From: Treponema sp.
GTDB lineage: Bacteria > Spirochaetota > Spirochaetia > Treponematales > Breznakiellaceae
Assembly (NCBI GenBank): GCA_031254795.1
Contig: JAIRTS010000191.1
Span: 1 to 12,607, forward strand
Length of the DNA: 12,607 nucleotides
Direction of reading: 5' to 3'
Positions 6,652 to 12,106 of the stretch are shown here, piece after piece. Position numbers and translations under genes: made by a program. The notes under the pieces are model-generated. The model worked only from the letters and a program-made list of their open reading frames with translations. It did no database searches and was not told where the DNA came from. Numbering within the stretch: the stretch's first letter is position 1; each line of letters opens with the position of its first letter.

Positions 6652-6688
6652 AGTCTGTCCATAATGTAAACACATTTATGGACAGACT
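6652..6688. repeat. 13-bp perfect inverted repeat, possible IS-end remnant
   Basis: AGTCTGTCCATAA (6652-6664) is repeated in inverse at 6676-6688 with an 11-nt centre. There is no U-tract. The arms resemble terminal inverted repeats of some insertion sequences, but no transposase is nearby, so a remnant or a miniature element is only a possibility. Confidence 0.45.
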
Positions 6689-6827
6689 TCCCTTGAAAAC
6701 CACGTTTTCGCGACATGGGAACCGAAGGTTCCTTGACGAGAAAATGCACCGGACTAAAGTCTGCGGTCTTGTCCGCAAAGTCGCAAACATAGTTTGCTCG
6801 CTGGCTTTGTGGCTAGACACTAACTAT
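6685..6827. repeat. Structured dispersed repeat, copy A
   Basis: About 140 bp that align with 8694-8830; the first 104 positions match at close to 90 percent by eye, with three one-base gaps. The shared core includes TTTTCGCGACAT, GGAACCGAAG and AAAGTCGCAAAC. In this copy the inner hairpin GGAACC/GGTTCC is perfect, but the outer stem has mismatches and the second long stem seen in copy B is broken up, leaving GCAAAC-ATA-GTTTGC. It appears to be the more decayed copy. Confidence 0.75.
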
Positions 6828-6851
6828 AAACTAATATGCAATAAATAACAA
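6823..6851 (-). promoter_or_regulatory. Possible minus-strand promoter at the edge of repeat copy A
   Basis: On minus, TTGTTA (6851-6846), a 17-nt spacer and TATAGT (6828-6823) point into copy A and on toward dfx. A second overlapping option is TTGAGG (6861-6856) with CATATT (6838-6833), also at 17 nt. Either could drive the dfx operon with a leader of about 300 nt. No better dfx promoter was found closer to the gene. Confidence 0.35.
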
Positions 6852-6921
6852 CTTGCCTCAAAACTGGTTACGCCGTTTTGTGGCTTCGCGGCTTCGCTTG
6901 AGAATATGCGCTCATGGCACG

Positions 6922-6939
6922 GCCGCGTCTTGACGCGGC
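6922..6939. repeat. 8-bp GC-rich hairpin
   Basis: GCCGCGTC (6922-6929) and GACGCGGC (6932-6939) form a perfect inverted repeat separated by TT. No T-run follows on either strand. Confidence 0.45.
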
Positions 6940-6950
6940 GTCCGGCTTGA

Positions 6951-7008
6951 AACCGCCGCAAGCCCTTCAATCTGGCTGCGAACCCAGTGTTTTGAAGCGA
7001 CGGCGGTT
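6951..7008. repeat. Long nested imperfect hairpin
   Basis: Three stems are nested: AACCGCCG (6951-6958) with CGGCGGTT (7001-7008), CTTCAA (6965-6970) with TTGAAG (6992-6997), and CTGG (6972-6975) with CCAG (6984-6987). The rod-like fold of 58 nt ends about 50 bp before the promoter of the next gene. It may be a decayed intergenic repeat. Confidence 0.45.
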
Positions 7009-7057
7009 ACAATGGACGCGCCGTTTAAGCGGATCGCATATTTAGTAAAAAAAGCGC

Positions 7058-7086
7058 TTGCAAAAAAAATTGAAAGGGAGTATACT
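7058..7086 (+). promoter_or_regulatory. Sigma-70 promoter of the secreted-protein gene
   Basis: TTGCAA (7058-7063), a 17-nt spacer and TATACT (7081-7086) make a good housekeeping promoter. The predicted start is near 7093, giving a leader of about 25 nt that contains GGAGG. Confidence 0.62.
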
Positions 7087-7118
7087 TGTTTAACTTACTT
7101 TATTTTTTGGAGGTCTTG

Positions 7119-7556
7119 ATGAAAAAACTTCTTTTTGTCATTTTGATAAACATGGCGTTCGTGGCCATGCCGCTTTTTGCCCAGGATGCGCAAGACGCTG
7201 GCGACGACTTCTATTATGTAAAAGTTCCCATTGCGAGGATATATCCTTATTCAAAAGGGTATGTTGTCACCTATAATGTAGGGACATACGGGACTGAGGT
7301 TGACACGGTGTATATTCCAGCTTCATGGTTCTTAGCAAGAGAAAACAAGGGATTTATTGTTCATCTGAAAGGAACCCCCGTAGCCCCGAATATAACGGTC
7401 TACTACCGGAATGGAGCCTTCGATCACGTGAAGTTGTATGTGAGAGAAGACTCTCGCGATCCTTCATGGGGTTATATGCCTTTGCAGACGAACATTGACG
7501 ACCGCTTTGAGGGCGTAACGGATGTTCCGCTCAAACTCAGCATCACAAAAAACTAA
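7119..7556 (+). CDS. Small secreted protein of unknown function
   Basis: I do not recognise a named family. The 145-residue product starts with a clear signal peptide (M-K-K, a hydrophobic core to about residue 19, predicted cleavage after Ala21 in L-F-A|Q-D), so it is probably periplasmic. It has no lipobox cysteine and no cysteine at all in the mature part. The mature 124 residues are rich in Tyr, Val and charged residues and predict as mostly beta: segments such as Y-Y-V-K-V-P, Y-V-V-T-Y and T-V-Y-I-P-A-S-W-F suggest a small beta-sandwich or barrel. The ATG at 7119 is preceded by GGAGG (7109-7113) at 5 nt. It has its own promoter and is followed by an inverted-repeat element, so it is likely monocistronic. 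Similar short secreted hypotheticals are common in spirochaetes; function is open. Confidence 0.85.
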   Translation: MKKLLFVILINMAFVAMPLFAQDAQDAGDDFYYVKVPIARIYPYSKGYVVTYNVGTYGTEVDTVYIPASWFLARENKGFIVHLKGTPVAPNITVYYRNGAFDHVKLYVREDSRDPSWGYMPLQTNIDDRFEGVTDVPLKLSITKN

Positions 7557-7571
7557 AATCCGGTGTAAAGA

Positions 7572-7650
7572 GGGCTTTTTCAAAACTTTTGAAAGCGGGA
7601 AGCTCTAAAAACTTCAGTTTCTAGAAGGTTTCCAAAAATTGAAAAAGCCC
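7572..7650. repeat. 79-bp inverted-repeat element between the secreted-protein gene and nrnA
   Basis: GGGCTTTTTCAA (7572-7583) and TTGAAAAAGCCC (7639-7650) are a perfect 12-bp inverted repeat. The inside holds smaller stems, for example CTTC/GAAG near 7612-7627, and an alternative fold of the left arm with TTTTGAAAGC. There is no U-run directly after it on plus. It could act as a weak terminator or be an intergenic palindromic repeat. Confidence 0.5.
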
Positions 7651-7683
7651 AACAGTGTTACCGCGCCGTTATAAAGATGTGAA

Positions 7684-8661
7684 ATGTCTATACCTGTCCC
7701 TCAAGAACTGCTTGACTTTATCAAAAAGCATGAAAAATTTATTATAGTTGGTCATAAAGATCCTGACGGCGATTGCGTAGGGAGCCAGCTTGCTATGGCC
7801 TCGGCGTTGAAACGGCTGGGCAAAAATGCTGTTGTATGTTCAGCCGGACCTTTTAACCGCAGTGAGATTGCGCTGTATCGAAACCGTTTCGCAAACGTCG
7901 TGAAGGATGAGGATCGGCTAGACGCGGCTGTCATCATCATGGATTGTTCTGTGACGATGCGTACCGGCGACATGGAAGATCGCCTCAAGGGGTTGCCCAC
8001 AGCCATCGTCGATCACCACCAGGGCGGAGACCGTTGCGCCGGTTCCCAAGAAAATCCTGTGTTTATCGATCCGTCGGCCCCATCCGTAACCTTTCTGACC
8101 CTCGCTCTGATCGAAGCCTTGGGACTTGTTCCAACCGAAGAAGAGGCGAAACTGCTGTTTCTCGGTCTTTGTACGGACACCGACTTCTTTCGCCACATTG
8201 ACTCAACAGGATATGAAACGTTTGCCTATGCGTCCCGCCTCATAAAAGCGGGCGCGAATCCGAAAGAGACGTTCCATTTTATAAATGGCGGCAGGAGTTT
8301 CGCCTCGCGTCGCTTGCTGGGCGTCCTTTTAGCCGGTTCCCGGCAGTATTTCGATGGAAAACTCATCCTTGCTACGGAAGAATACCATGAAATCCAGCGT
8401 TTTGGGCTTGAAAGTAGAGATTCGGACACCTTGTACCGGCTTTTGCAGTCCGTGTCCGGAGTGGAAGTCGTCATGTTTATCAGGCAGGAGACGCCGACGC
8501 GCTGTAGCGTGGGGCTGCGTTCAATGGACAAGATCGACGTCTCCACCATAGCGGCCTCTTTTGGCGGCGGCGGACATAAAAACGCCGCCGGAGTGACTAT
8601 GGAAGGGACTATCGAAACCATCTACCCGCAGTTTCTGGACGTATTTGAGAAAATTTTTTAA
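7684..8661 (+). CDS. nrnA: DHH/DHHA1 phosphoesterase, NrnA-like (nanoRNase / pAp phosphatase)
   Basis: Members of this family degrade very short oligoribonucleotides and/or dephosphorylate pAp (3'-phosphoadenosine 5'-phosphate) in the cytoplasm, using two Mn ions. The 325-residue protein has all DHH motifs: H-K-D-P-D-G-D (His24, Asp26, Asp28), the I-M-D-C-S block (Asp87), the name-giving D-H-H-Q (Asp110, His111, His112) and G-L-C-T-D-T-D-F-F (Asp163/Asp165). The C-terminal DHHA1 domain carries the substrate-binding G-G-G-G-H-K-N-A-A-G at 294-303. Length is typical. There is no convincing Shine-Dalgarno; TATAAA ends 8 nt before the ATG but lacks a well-placed -35 box. Some homologues act on cyclic dinucleotides or pGpG-type products, so the exact substrate is not certain. 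Confidence 0.93.
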   Translation: MSIPVPQELLDFIKKHEKFIIVGHKDPDGDCVGSQLAMASALKRLGKNAVVCSAGPFNRSEIALYRNRFANVVKDEDRLDAAVIIMDCSVTMRTGDMEDRLKGLPTAIVDHHQGGDRCAGSQENPVFIDPSAPSVTFLTLALIEALGLVPTEEEAKLLFLGLCTDTDFFRHIDSTGYETFAYASRLIKAGANPKETFHFINGGRSFASRRLLGVLLAGSRQYFDGKLILATEEYHEIQRFGLESRDSDTLYRLLQSVSGVEVVMFIRQETPTRCSVGLRSMDKIDVSTIAASFGGGGHKNAAGVTMEGTIETIYPQFLDVFEKIF

Positions 8662-8669
8662 TTGGTAAC

Positions 8670-8688
8670 CCCCCGGCTTTGCCGGGGG
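8670..8688 (+). terminator. GC-rich hairpin after nrnA
   Basis: CCCCCGGC (8670-8677) pairs perfectly with GCCGGGGG (8681-8688) around TTT, nine bases after the nrnA stop. The stem is very stable, but only TATCTG follows rather than a T-run, so it may slow or protect the 3' end more than act as a classical intrinsic terminator. Confidence 0.5.
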
Positions 8689-8693
8689 TATCT

Positions 8694-8830
8694 GACTTCC
8701 TTAAAAAACGCATTTTCGCGACATAGGAACCGAAGATTCCTTGGCGAGAAAATGCGCCGGACTAAACGTCTGCGGTCTGTTCGCAAAGTCGCAAACTATG
8801 TCTGCGACTTTGCGGACAGATACTAATTAT
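8694..8830. repeat. Structured dispersed repeat, copy B
   Basis: The better-preserved partner of 6685-6827. It folds into two parts: an outer stem CGCATTTTC/GAAAATGCG (8709-8717 with 8748-8756) with an inner AGGAA/TTCCT stem, and an 18-bp stem (8776-8793 with 8803-8820, one wobble) with a 9-nt loop. Both copies lie between genes and in the same orientation. Confidence 0.78.
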
Positions 8831-8836
8831 TAGGCG
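8703..8836 (-). ncRNA. Candidate small RNA from repeat copy B
   Basis: On minus, a promoter at 8843-8871 would start a transcript near 8836. The RNA would contain the 18-bp hairpin and then the hairpin CGCATTTTC/GAAAATGCG directly followed by six U (8708-8703), which has the form of an intrinsic terminator. The predicted RNA is about 134 nt, with no open frame of note. It is of no family I recognise. The ordering promoter - structure - terminator is seen in the sequence; that it is expressed is inference. The alternative is a plain palindromic repeat. Confidence 0.4.
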
Positions 8837-8842
8837 CTATGC

Positions 8843-8871
8843 GCTATACACGCCGAACGAAATCGTGTCAA
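8843..8871 (-). promoter_or_regulatory. Strong minus-strand sigma-70 promoter facing repeat copy B
   Basis: TTGACA (8871-8866, perfect), a 17-nt spacer and TATAGC (8848-8843) read leftward into the structured repeat and away from any coding gene on that strand. Two more TTGACA boxes lie upstream on the same strand (8920-8915 and 8933-8928) but lack well-spaced -10 boxes. Confidence 0.55.
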
Positions 8872-8959
8872 TACGCTTTCAGAGTTTTTTATAGAAGGTT
8901 TTCAGCTTTCTATGTGTCAAGGAAGCCTGTCAAAAGAGAGTGTGCCTTTCATGGCGCGA

Positions 8960-10264
8960 TCACACCACTTCCTTCCATATCAGCTTCCGCGCGTCCGGCG
9001 CCTCATCTTCATATTCAACGGCTTCTTCAAGCTGGGGCAGGGCGACGCCAAGCGCGGATTCATCCTTTGCGTAAGCCGTCATAACAAGATCGCCCGCCTT
9101 AACCATGTCGCCGCCCTTTTTGTGAAACTGTACGCCGGCGACAGGACTCGCCACATCTTCGGCGCGGTTGCGTCCAACGCCAAGTTGTACGCCCGCGCGT
9201 CCAGTTTTCAGGGCGTCTATGCGGGCGATGAAACCGTCCCGTACCGCGCGGATTTCGGCGTTGTATTCGGAACGGCGCTTCCCAATCATGGAAAGAAATT
9301 GCCGCGCGTCGCCGCCCTGGCTTTCGATATTGTCCAGAAAAAGCTGGCGGGGTTTGCCGCCGGCAAGGGCTTTTTCACAAAGCGCGCGCCCTTCCCCGGT
9401 TGTTTCCGCCTTTCCGCCAAGCGCCACCATACGGGCGGCAAGTTCAAGGCTCACCTCCATAAGGTCGCCGGGTCCCCCGCCTTCAAGGCAGAGAAAACTT
9501 TCCTCAACTTCAAGGAAATTGCCCACCATGTTTCCAAGCGGCTCGTCCATGCTGGTAAGCAGGGCGATAATACGCTTTCCCATGAGAACGCCGGTGTCAA
9601 CAAGAGAGCGGGCGAGCGCTTCCGCGTCGTTTTTTCGCTTCATAAACGCGCCGGAGCCATATTTCACATCCATGACAAGCGCGTCCGCCCCTTCGGCGGC
9701 CTTTTTGGAGAGTATGCTTGCGGTGATGAGCGGGATGGACTCCACAGTGCCGGTGACATCGCGGAGCGCGTAAAGCAGCCTGTCCGCCGGAGCGATGTCC
9801 CGCGTTTGCCCGGTCATGGCGAAGCCGTCTTTCGCAAGAATCCTCCGGAATTCCTTGGCGGACAGGCTCGTTCTATACCCCGGTATGGCGTCAAGTTTGT
9901 CGAGCGTGCCGCCTGTATGCCCCAGAGCGCGTCCAGACATCATGGGGTCTTTGACGCCGAGGCTTGCGACAAGAGGCGCGATAATGAGGCTCGTCTTGTC
10001 CCCAACCCCGCCGGTCGAGTGCTTGTCTACAAAAGGTCCCGGAATGCCGGATAGATCCATCATCGCGCCCGACCGTAGCATCACTTCGGTGAGAGCGGCG
10101 GTCTCTTCCGCGTTCATGCCCGCAAAAAACACCGCCATCGCCCACGCCGCCATCTGATAATCGGGAATTTCACCCGCCACATACCCATTGATGAGCCAGG
10201 CGATTTCCTCACGGGGCAGGACGCCGCCGTCTCTCTTATGCGCGATAATGTCTACTGCCCGCAT
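8960..10264 (-). CDS. deoA: Pyrimidine-nucleoside / thymidine phosphorylase
   Basis: Catalyses reversible phosphorolysis of thymidine, deoxyuridine and (in the broader type) uridine to the base plus (deoxy)ribose 1-phosphate; cytoplasmic nucleoside salvage and catabolism. The 434-residue length is standard. The family signature S-G-R-A-L-G-H-T-G-G-T-L-D-K at 110-123 is intact, as is the phosphate-binding K-H-S-T-G-G-V-G-D-K at 81-90. Arg168, Ser183 and Lys187 correspond to the base-binding residues of the E. coli enzyme. The C-terminal alpha/beta domain, with the G-D-x-V and H-K-K-G blocks, is complete. Whether it is strictly thymidine-specific (deoA) or a broad pdp-type enzyme cannot be told by eye. 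AGGAG (10274-10270) lies 5 nt before the ATG at 10264, inside the end of the upstream acyl-CoA synthetase gene; the two overlap by 13 nt, so they are co-transcribed and probably translationally coupled. Confidence 0.95.
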   Translation of the reverse strand: MRAVDIIAHKRDGGVLPREEIAWLINGYVAGEIPDYQMAAWAMAVFFAGMNAEETAALTEVMLRSGAMMDLSGIPGPFVDKHSTGGVGDKTSLIIAPLVASLGVKDPMMSGRALGHTGGTLDKLDAIPGYRTSLSAKEFRRILAKDGFAMTGQTRDIAPADRLLYALRDVTGTVESIPLITASILSKKAAEGADALVMDVKYGSGAFMKRKNDAEALARSLVDTGVLMGKRIIALLTSMDEPLGNMVGNFLEVEESFLCLEGGGPGDLMEVSLELAARMVALGGKAETTGEGRALCEKALAGGKPRQLFLDNIESQGGDARQFLSMIGKRRSEYNAEIRAVRDGFIARIDALKTGRAGVQLGVGRNRAEDVASPVAGVQFHKKGGDMVKAGDLVMTAYAKDESALGVALPQLEEAVEYEDEAPDARKLIWKEVV

Positions 10265-11976
10265 GTCGTCTCCTGTTTTTTTTCTTCCCTAATCTGCACG
10301 CGCCGTATCTTGCCGCTGATTGTTTTTGGCAATTCCGCGACAAACTCAATGACGCGCGGATACTTATACGGCGCCGTGGTCTTCTTTACATGTTCCTGCA
10401 ATTCCAGTTTGAGCGCGTTCGAAGGCTCGTAGCCCTTGGCAAGGATAATAGTCGCCTTAACCACGGCGCCTCGCTCCGGATCGGGAACGCCGGTGACCGC
10501 GCACTCAAGCGCCGCCGGATGCTCCATAAGGGCGCTTTCCACCTCAAAGGGACCGATGCGGTAGCCGGAGCTTTTGATCAAGTCGTCGGCGCGTCCGACA
10601 AACCAGAAATAGCCATCCTCATCCTGCCACGCCATATCACCGGTGTGATACATGTCGTCATGCCACACGCTGCCGGTAAGCTCTATGTCGCGGTAATAGC
10701 CGCCAAACATGCCCATAGGCTTTTTCTTTCCGGTGCGTATGACAATCTGCCCTTCCTCGCCCATGTCGCAGGAAACGCCGTCATCCCTCACCAGATCGAT
10801 GTCGTATCCCGGCGAAGGTTTGCCCATTGACCCCGGCTTCGGCGCAAACCACGGAAATGAACAGAGCGCGACGGTCAACTCGGTCTGCCCGTAAGCCTCG
10901 CGAAGCTTGAGACCGGTTCCAGCCTTCCATTGCTCATAGATTTCAGGATTCAATGGCTCCCCGGCGACGGAACAATGCTTGAGATGAGAAAAATCGTACA
11001 AAGCCAGATTCTCTTTTATGAAAAAGCGGTACACCGTGGGCGGGGCGCAGAAACTCGTCACCTTGTGACGTGTGATGACTTCAAGCATGGTGGACGGCAC
11101 AAACCGGTCGTAATCGTAGACAAATACAGCCGAACCGCACAACCACTGACCGTAAATCTTGCCCCACGCGGCTTTCGCCCATCCCGTGTCGGCGACCGTG
11201 AGGTGGATCCCGCCTTCCTCCACCTGTTGCCAGTACTTCGCGGTGATGATATGTCCCAGCGGATACGCGAAATTGTGGCTCACCATCTTGGGCATGCCGG
11301 TCGTGCCGGAAGTGAAGTAGAGGAGCATCATATCCTCATTGGCGCCGCCGTTGGAGGGGCGTTCAAACTGACAGGAAGGCTCCACCTGCAACAAAGCCTT
11401 GAAATCAAGCCACGAAGCCGGAGAATCTGCCGGCAGCGGCGCGTCTTTGGTCTGATGAACGCTACGGACAAAAGCCTTAAAGCGCAGCGCCGCGTTCCCC
11501 TCGGAGAGGAGCTTCGACTGGGCTTCTTCAACGCGCCGCATGATGGACTCGTCAACGCAGACAATGCCAATGACATTGGCGGCCTTGCACCGGTACACAA
11601 TGTCCTTGACCGTGAGCAAATGGGTCGCCGGAATGGCAACCGCGCCGATTTTGTGCAGGGCGAGCAGGACTATCCAATACTCCCACCTGCGCTTCAGAAT
11701 CAGCATGACCGGATCGCCTTTCTTGACGCCGGCGCGGCGCAGGGCGTTTGCCGCCTGATTGGAAAGCGACTTGAGTTCAGAATAGGTGAACGAGGCTTCC
11801 GCTCCTTGCTCGTCGCACCATACCAGAGCGGTCTCATCGGGTTTTTCCCGCGCCAATTCATCCATCACATCAAAGGCGAAGTTGAAGTTTTCAGGCGTTT
11901 CCACGGTGAAATTTTCATAAAAATCCTCATACGAGGCGAAATTCTGTTTCTTGACAAATTTATCCATTATCGGCAT
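10252..11976 (-). CDS. AMP-forming acyl-CoA synthetase (acetyl-CoA synthetase / medium-chain ligase-like)
   Basis: Activates a carboxylic acid with ATP to an acyl-adenylate and then to acyl-CoA. The 574-residue protein shows the adenylate-forming core motifs in order: the phosphate loop F-T-S-G-T-T-G-M-P-K (221-230), Y-G-Q-T-E (362-366), Y-H-T-G-D (443-447), the hinge G-R-A-D-D-L-I-K-S-S-G-Y-R-I-G-P (461-476) and the C-terminal P-K-T-I-S-G-K-I-R-R (550-559) with catalytic Lys556. It resembles the ACSM/acetate-CoA-ligase-like branch; the acid used (acetate, propionate, medium-chain or aromatic) cannot be read from the motifs. The ATG at 11976 is preceded by AAGGAG at 5 nt. It lies 130 bp downstream of an HTH-cupin regulator gene on the same strand and overlaps deoA downstream. 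Confidence 0.93.
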   Translation of the reverse strand: MPIMDKFVKKQNFASYEDFYENFTVETPENFNFAFDVMDELAREKPDETALVWCDEQGAEASFTYSELKSLSNQAANALRRAGVKKGDPVMLILKRRWEYWIVLLALHKIGAVAIPATHLLTVKDIVYRCKAANVIGIVCVDESIMRRVEEAQSKLLSEGNAALRFKAFVRSVHQTKDAPLPADSPASWLDFKALLQVEPSCQFERPSNGGANEDMMLLYFTSGTTGMPKMVSHNFAYPLGHIITAKYWQQVEEGGIHLTVADTGWAKAAWGKIYGQWLCGSAVFVYDYDRFVPSTMLEVITRHKVTSFCAPPTVYRFFIKENLALYDFSHLKHCSVAGEPLNPEIYEQWKAGTGLKLREAYGQTELTVALCSFPWFAPKPGSMGKPSPGYDIDLVRDDGVSCDMGEEGQIVIRTGKKKPMGMFGGYYRDIELTGSVWHDDMYHTGDMAWQDEDGYFWFVGRADDLIKSSGYRIGPFEVESALMEHPAALECAVTGVPDPERGAVVKATIILAKGYEPSNALKLELQEHVKKTTAPYKYPRVIEFVAELPKTISGKIRRVQIREEKKQETTCGQ

Positions 11977-12076
11977 ATAAGCTCCTTGTTAGAGAAGTTC
12001 CCTGCCGGCACGGCTCGCGTTTGGGGAAAATCCTCTCTCATTGACGCGGCGTCCTTTATGGAAGAACAGCCGGCAT

Positions 12077-12105
12077 GTACAACCCGCGCTCCACGCGGAT
12101 TGTAC
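12077..12105. repeat. Hairpin directly after the HTH-cupin gene
   Basis: GTACAA plus CCGCG (12077-12088) pair with CGCGG plus TTGTAC (12094-12105), with one C-A mismatch and a 5-nt loop. It starts 1 nt past the stop codon of the regulator gene. No U-run follows on the minus strand, so it could be an attenuator, a processing or stability element, or an operator palindrome. Confidence 0.45.
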
Positions 12106-12106
12106 G

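Larger units (their letters stand above)
6513..7118. other. Gene-free, hairpin-rich region upstream of dfx
   Basis: About 600 bases between divergent genes (dfx leftward, the secreted protein rightward). I found no plausible coding frame or RNA gene of a known family. It holds three hairpins next to dfx (6531-6639), a 13-bp perfect inverted repeat (6652-6688), one copy of a roughly 140-bp structured repeat (6685-6827), a tandem duplication of GGCTTCGC (6882-6897), two GC-rich hairpins (6922-6939 and 6951-7008) and the promoter of the secreted-protein gene (7058-7086). Confidence 0.7.

Noticed and set aside
6641..7057. Known housekeeping RNA (tmRNA, RNase P RNA, SRP RNA or 6S RNA) in the gene-free region
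   Set aside because: None of the conserved sequence signatures of these RNAs could be found on either strand.
8694..8830. Structured repeat read as a tRNA-like or integron attC site
   Set aside because: It lacks a tRNA acceptor/anticodon layout and the attC end motifs (RYYYAAC and GTTRRRY) in the needed positions.
8912..10054. Open frame of 380 codons on plus opposite the nucleoside phosphorylase
   Set aside because: Shadow of deoA, with no family match and a biased composition.
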